From positions 1-14,900 of the forward strand of contig DFWO01000197.1 of NCBI GenBank assembly GCA_002380945.1: 14,900 nt of DNA, read 5' to 3'. A model generated the notes under the pieces. That model did not search any database and was not told the origin of the DNA. It saw only the letters and a program-made list of their open reading frames with translations. The translations under genes were made by a program, and so were the position numbers. Positions 12,972 through 14,900 of the stretch are shown here, piece after piece. How positions within the stretch are numbered: position 1 is the first letter of the stretch; every line of letters begins with the position of its first letter. Source of the stretch: Methylococcaceae bacterium UBA4132 (lineage in GTDB: Bacteria > Pseudomonadota > Gammaproteobacteria > Methylococcales > Methylomonadaceae).

Positions 12972-14900
12972 TCAGCAAGAATCTTGTAAACGGGTCATCC
13001 ACGGTTCTTTACTGGACGGATCAATATGAAAAGACAGGTTTTCAGATTTGTGTAATAGCCCTTTTTCGCCTGAGGCGTTGGGGTTTAATTGTCTTTTTTC
13101 GATAAAATCTGCTAACCGTCTGGCGTTATAAATCACTAATACGCGGTTTTCATTGCTGCTACTGTAAATTTGATAACCAACATTATTTTCATCAAACAAG
13201 GGGTTGCGTTGAATCAGTGCATCTATTTTAGCAACATCGTCCTTAGCTAGGTGTTTTATCACGGAATCATTGTGCTGTTTACTTAACAAACGCAGGTAAT
13301 CGCTGAGTGTGCCAATGCGTTGTTGTTCTTGCAAGCTATCGACTTCTTGGTCGGAAAAAATAAAACTTTCTGCCACCAGATAATGCCTATCGCGTTCACC
13401 GTCATTAGCAAACAAGGAGATTTTTTCTAAGGTTTGATGCTCTAAAGCATCTAAAAACGAAGCGGGGGCGCGAATATGTTTATCCACCGTGACTACCCAC
13501 GGCAAGGCGCGTCCTGTTTGCTCATAACGCGTTTTAACGCTGTTAATGACCGCCGAACGCGGTAATTCATCTTCGCGCCCTTCGGGTTTAACAAGAAACG
13601 CATCGACAGCGGTGACTTGGGTATTAAACCCTGCTTGTTTAAATTGCTCAATAATAGTGGCATAACGCGGTTTATAGGGTATACCTGTCCCATCATAAAG
13701 AATGTTGATGGCGTTTTGTTTGGCGTGATCAGCCACTAAACTACGCAAGCGATTAGCAAAGGGTTCAACGTAAATGTAATCATCACTGTGATGCCCTGCG
13801 GCGGTTAATACCCGATATAAATCGCTAATTTTACGAAACTCATCTAAAGAAGCGACGACGAAATTATCACCACATTGTGCCGTTGCTAACTCTTCAACCG
13901 CTGTTTTGCCAGAGCCTGCGCCACCCATACACATAAACAATTTAGGCTGTGCATCAGACACTTTGCCATCAAAGATCGTTTGTGTAGCTTGGTTGAGTTT
14001 TTGGCTGATACTACTGAGGCGTTGGTATGCAATTTCTACCGCTCGGTTAAGTCGTTCATCACCATTAGCAACCACTAACATTTTTTGTCGTAACGCTTCG
14101 TTATCTGCTAAGTCAAATACTTGCGCTTTATTGCCAGCGCATTGTTTTAACAGCTCCACTAATTCAGTGTGCGAGGGTGAGCGTAGTCCTGATAGCATAT
14201 TGACATCGAGACAAAACAGCGGTGCCGCACCCGTTGCATCGACAGGAATACCGTCAATATCCGTCTTGCCTGCTACGCGTAAAATCTCAGTGTCAGGTAA
14301 ATAACCGATGATATTTTCAGCACTACACAACGGATAATCGGCTAACTGCTTGCCTGCAATAAACAGCTTTTCTTCAATACGGTCAAATGGTACTAAACCG
14401 CCAGTCACTGACACTAAGCAATCAATACCATCTGCGGTTTTGTGTGACAAAAATGGAATACCAGAAATAAAGCGTTTGTTTTCAGGCCAACGACCATAAT
14501 CGTTCGCTTGATTTTGTAGATTTTTGCTCAGCGTTGGATCTAGTGCGTGTTGAAAAGCCAGACATATTTCTTCCAAACTGCTATTGGTATCATGTAATGC
14601 GTTAGGGTCATTTAGCTCTAGCCGTCTAAAATCAATGCCTTGTTCATACACCGCTTTAAAGGCGGGTAAATTGCCCAGCGCAGTCATGAATAAATCTAAG
14701 GTCAAGCGATTACCATAAGAAAATGGACGCACGCTACGCATACTGAGATAAAACCGACTTAAACGTTCAGCAATATTATCGGTACAAATAACAAAACCGT
14801 TATTATCAAAAATCGCGCTATCTTGGTTATTACCATCACCGTCTAACACCAAATGCTCAATAGCCTCGCGAAAGGTTTTACGCTTAGTCGCATCGGTCAT
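12972..14900 (-). CDS. Zeta-toxin-like P-loop kinase with degenerate Fic-like N-terminal segment
   Basis: The protein has 642 residues from the ATG at the window edge; the true start could lie outside. The C-terminal half (about 320-510) is zeta-toxin-like: Walker A GGAGSGKT at 326-333, ASLDEFRK with the candidate base D353, and YDGTG at 402-406. Zeta toxins phosphorylate UDP-N-acetylglucosamine or other small substrates. The N-terminal 40-100 region resembles a Fic domain, but its core reads RPFSYGNR at 58-65 instead of HPFx(D/E)GNGR, so the catalytic His, the acidic residue and a glycine are missing. The middle (about 145-315) and the tail after 510 are not recognised. No small antitoxin gene is visible within the window. 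It heads a closely packed run with the HEAGH and stress genes. The kinase fold is fairly sure; the Fic origin is inferred. Confidence 0.82.
   Translation of the reverse strand: MTDATKRKTFREAIEHLVLDGDGNNQDSAIFDNNGFVICTDNIAERLSRFYLSMRSVRPFSYGNRLTLDLFMTALGNLPAFKAVYEQGIDFRRLELNDPNALHDTNSSLEEICLAFQHALDPTLSKNLQNQANDYGRWPENKRFISGIPFLSHKTADGIDCLVSVTGGLVPFDRIEEKLFIAGKQLADYPLCSAENIIGYLPDTEILRVAGKTDIDGIPVDATGAAPLFCLDVNMLSGLRSPSHTELVELLKQCAGNKAQVFDLADNEALRQKMLVVANGDERLNRAVEIAYQRLSSISQKLNQATQTIFDGKVSDAQPKLFMCMGGAGSGKTAVEELATAQCGDNFVVASLDEFRKISDLYRVLTAAGHHSDDYIYVEPFANRLRSLVADHAKQNAINILYDGTGIPYKPRYATIIEQFKQAGFNTQVTAVDAFLVKPEGREDELPRSAVINSVKTRYEQTGRALPWVVTVDKHIRAPASFLDALEHQTLEKISLFANDGERDRHYLVAESFIFSDQEVDSLQEQQRIGTLSDYLRLLSKQHNDSVIKHLAKDDVAKIDALIQRNPLFDENNVGYQIYSSSNENRVLVIYNARRLADFIEKRQLNPNASGEKGLLHKSENLSFHIDPSSKEPWMTRLQDSC

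Noticed and set aside
12851..13105. Plus-strand reading frame across the junction of the HEAGH and Fic/zeta genes, considered as an antitoxin
   Set aside because: It is antisense to both genes, lacks a ribosome site and shows no antitoxin-like features.

Overview
The window looks like chromosomal DNA from a moderately AT-rich gammaproteobacterium. The plus-strand backbone cbpM / hslVU / DUF971 / ubiE-ubiJ-ubiB is typical of that class. Short palindromic repeats between genes, a Uma2-family gene and a cytochrome c-type nitric oxide reductase would suit a repeat-rich lineage such as Methylococcales or a Beggiatoa/Thiothrix relative, but that placement is inference.

Plus strand, about 1-8075. 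A CbpM-like co-chaperone modulator comes first (DnaJ/CbpA partner not visible). Then follow the HslVU protease (hslV, hslU), a His-rich cation diffusion facilitator, a DUF971 protein, and the ubiquinone genes ubiE, ubiJ and ubiB. Two passenger genes break up the ubi cluster. A Uma2/PD-(D/E)XK-fold gene, preceded by a perfect 16-bp inverted repeat, lies between ubiE and ubiJ, and its stop codon overlaps the ubiJ start (ATGA). A cold-shock-domain/DUF1294 membrane protein lies between ubiJ and ubiB. A second, unrelated perfect palindrome (14-bp arms) lies between the convergent ubiB and norB genes.

Minus strand, about 8130-11513, read right to left: a YjdM (PhnA-like) zinc-ribbon protein, a single-domain EamA transporter, then a compact nitric oxide reductase operon. 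That operon holds an unrecognised three-helix membrane protein, norC and norB, joined by an ATGA overlap and a 2-base gap. All NorB metal ligands are present. No norQ or norD is in the window.

Minus strand, about 11728-14900: three closely spaced genes. The first is a large protein joining a degraded Fic-like segment to a zeta-toxin-like P-loop kinase domain. The second is a zinc-ribbon membrane protein with an HEAGH metalloprotease motif. The third is a UspA-type universal stress protein. A double-hairpin repeat lies just downstream of the stress protein gene. This group is the least conventional part of the window and the best candidate for something undescribed. No tRNA, rRNA, CRISPR array or transposase gene was seen.
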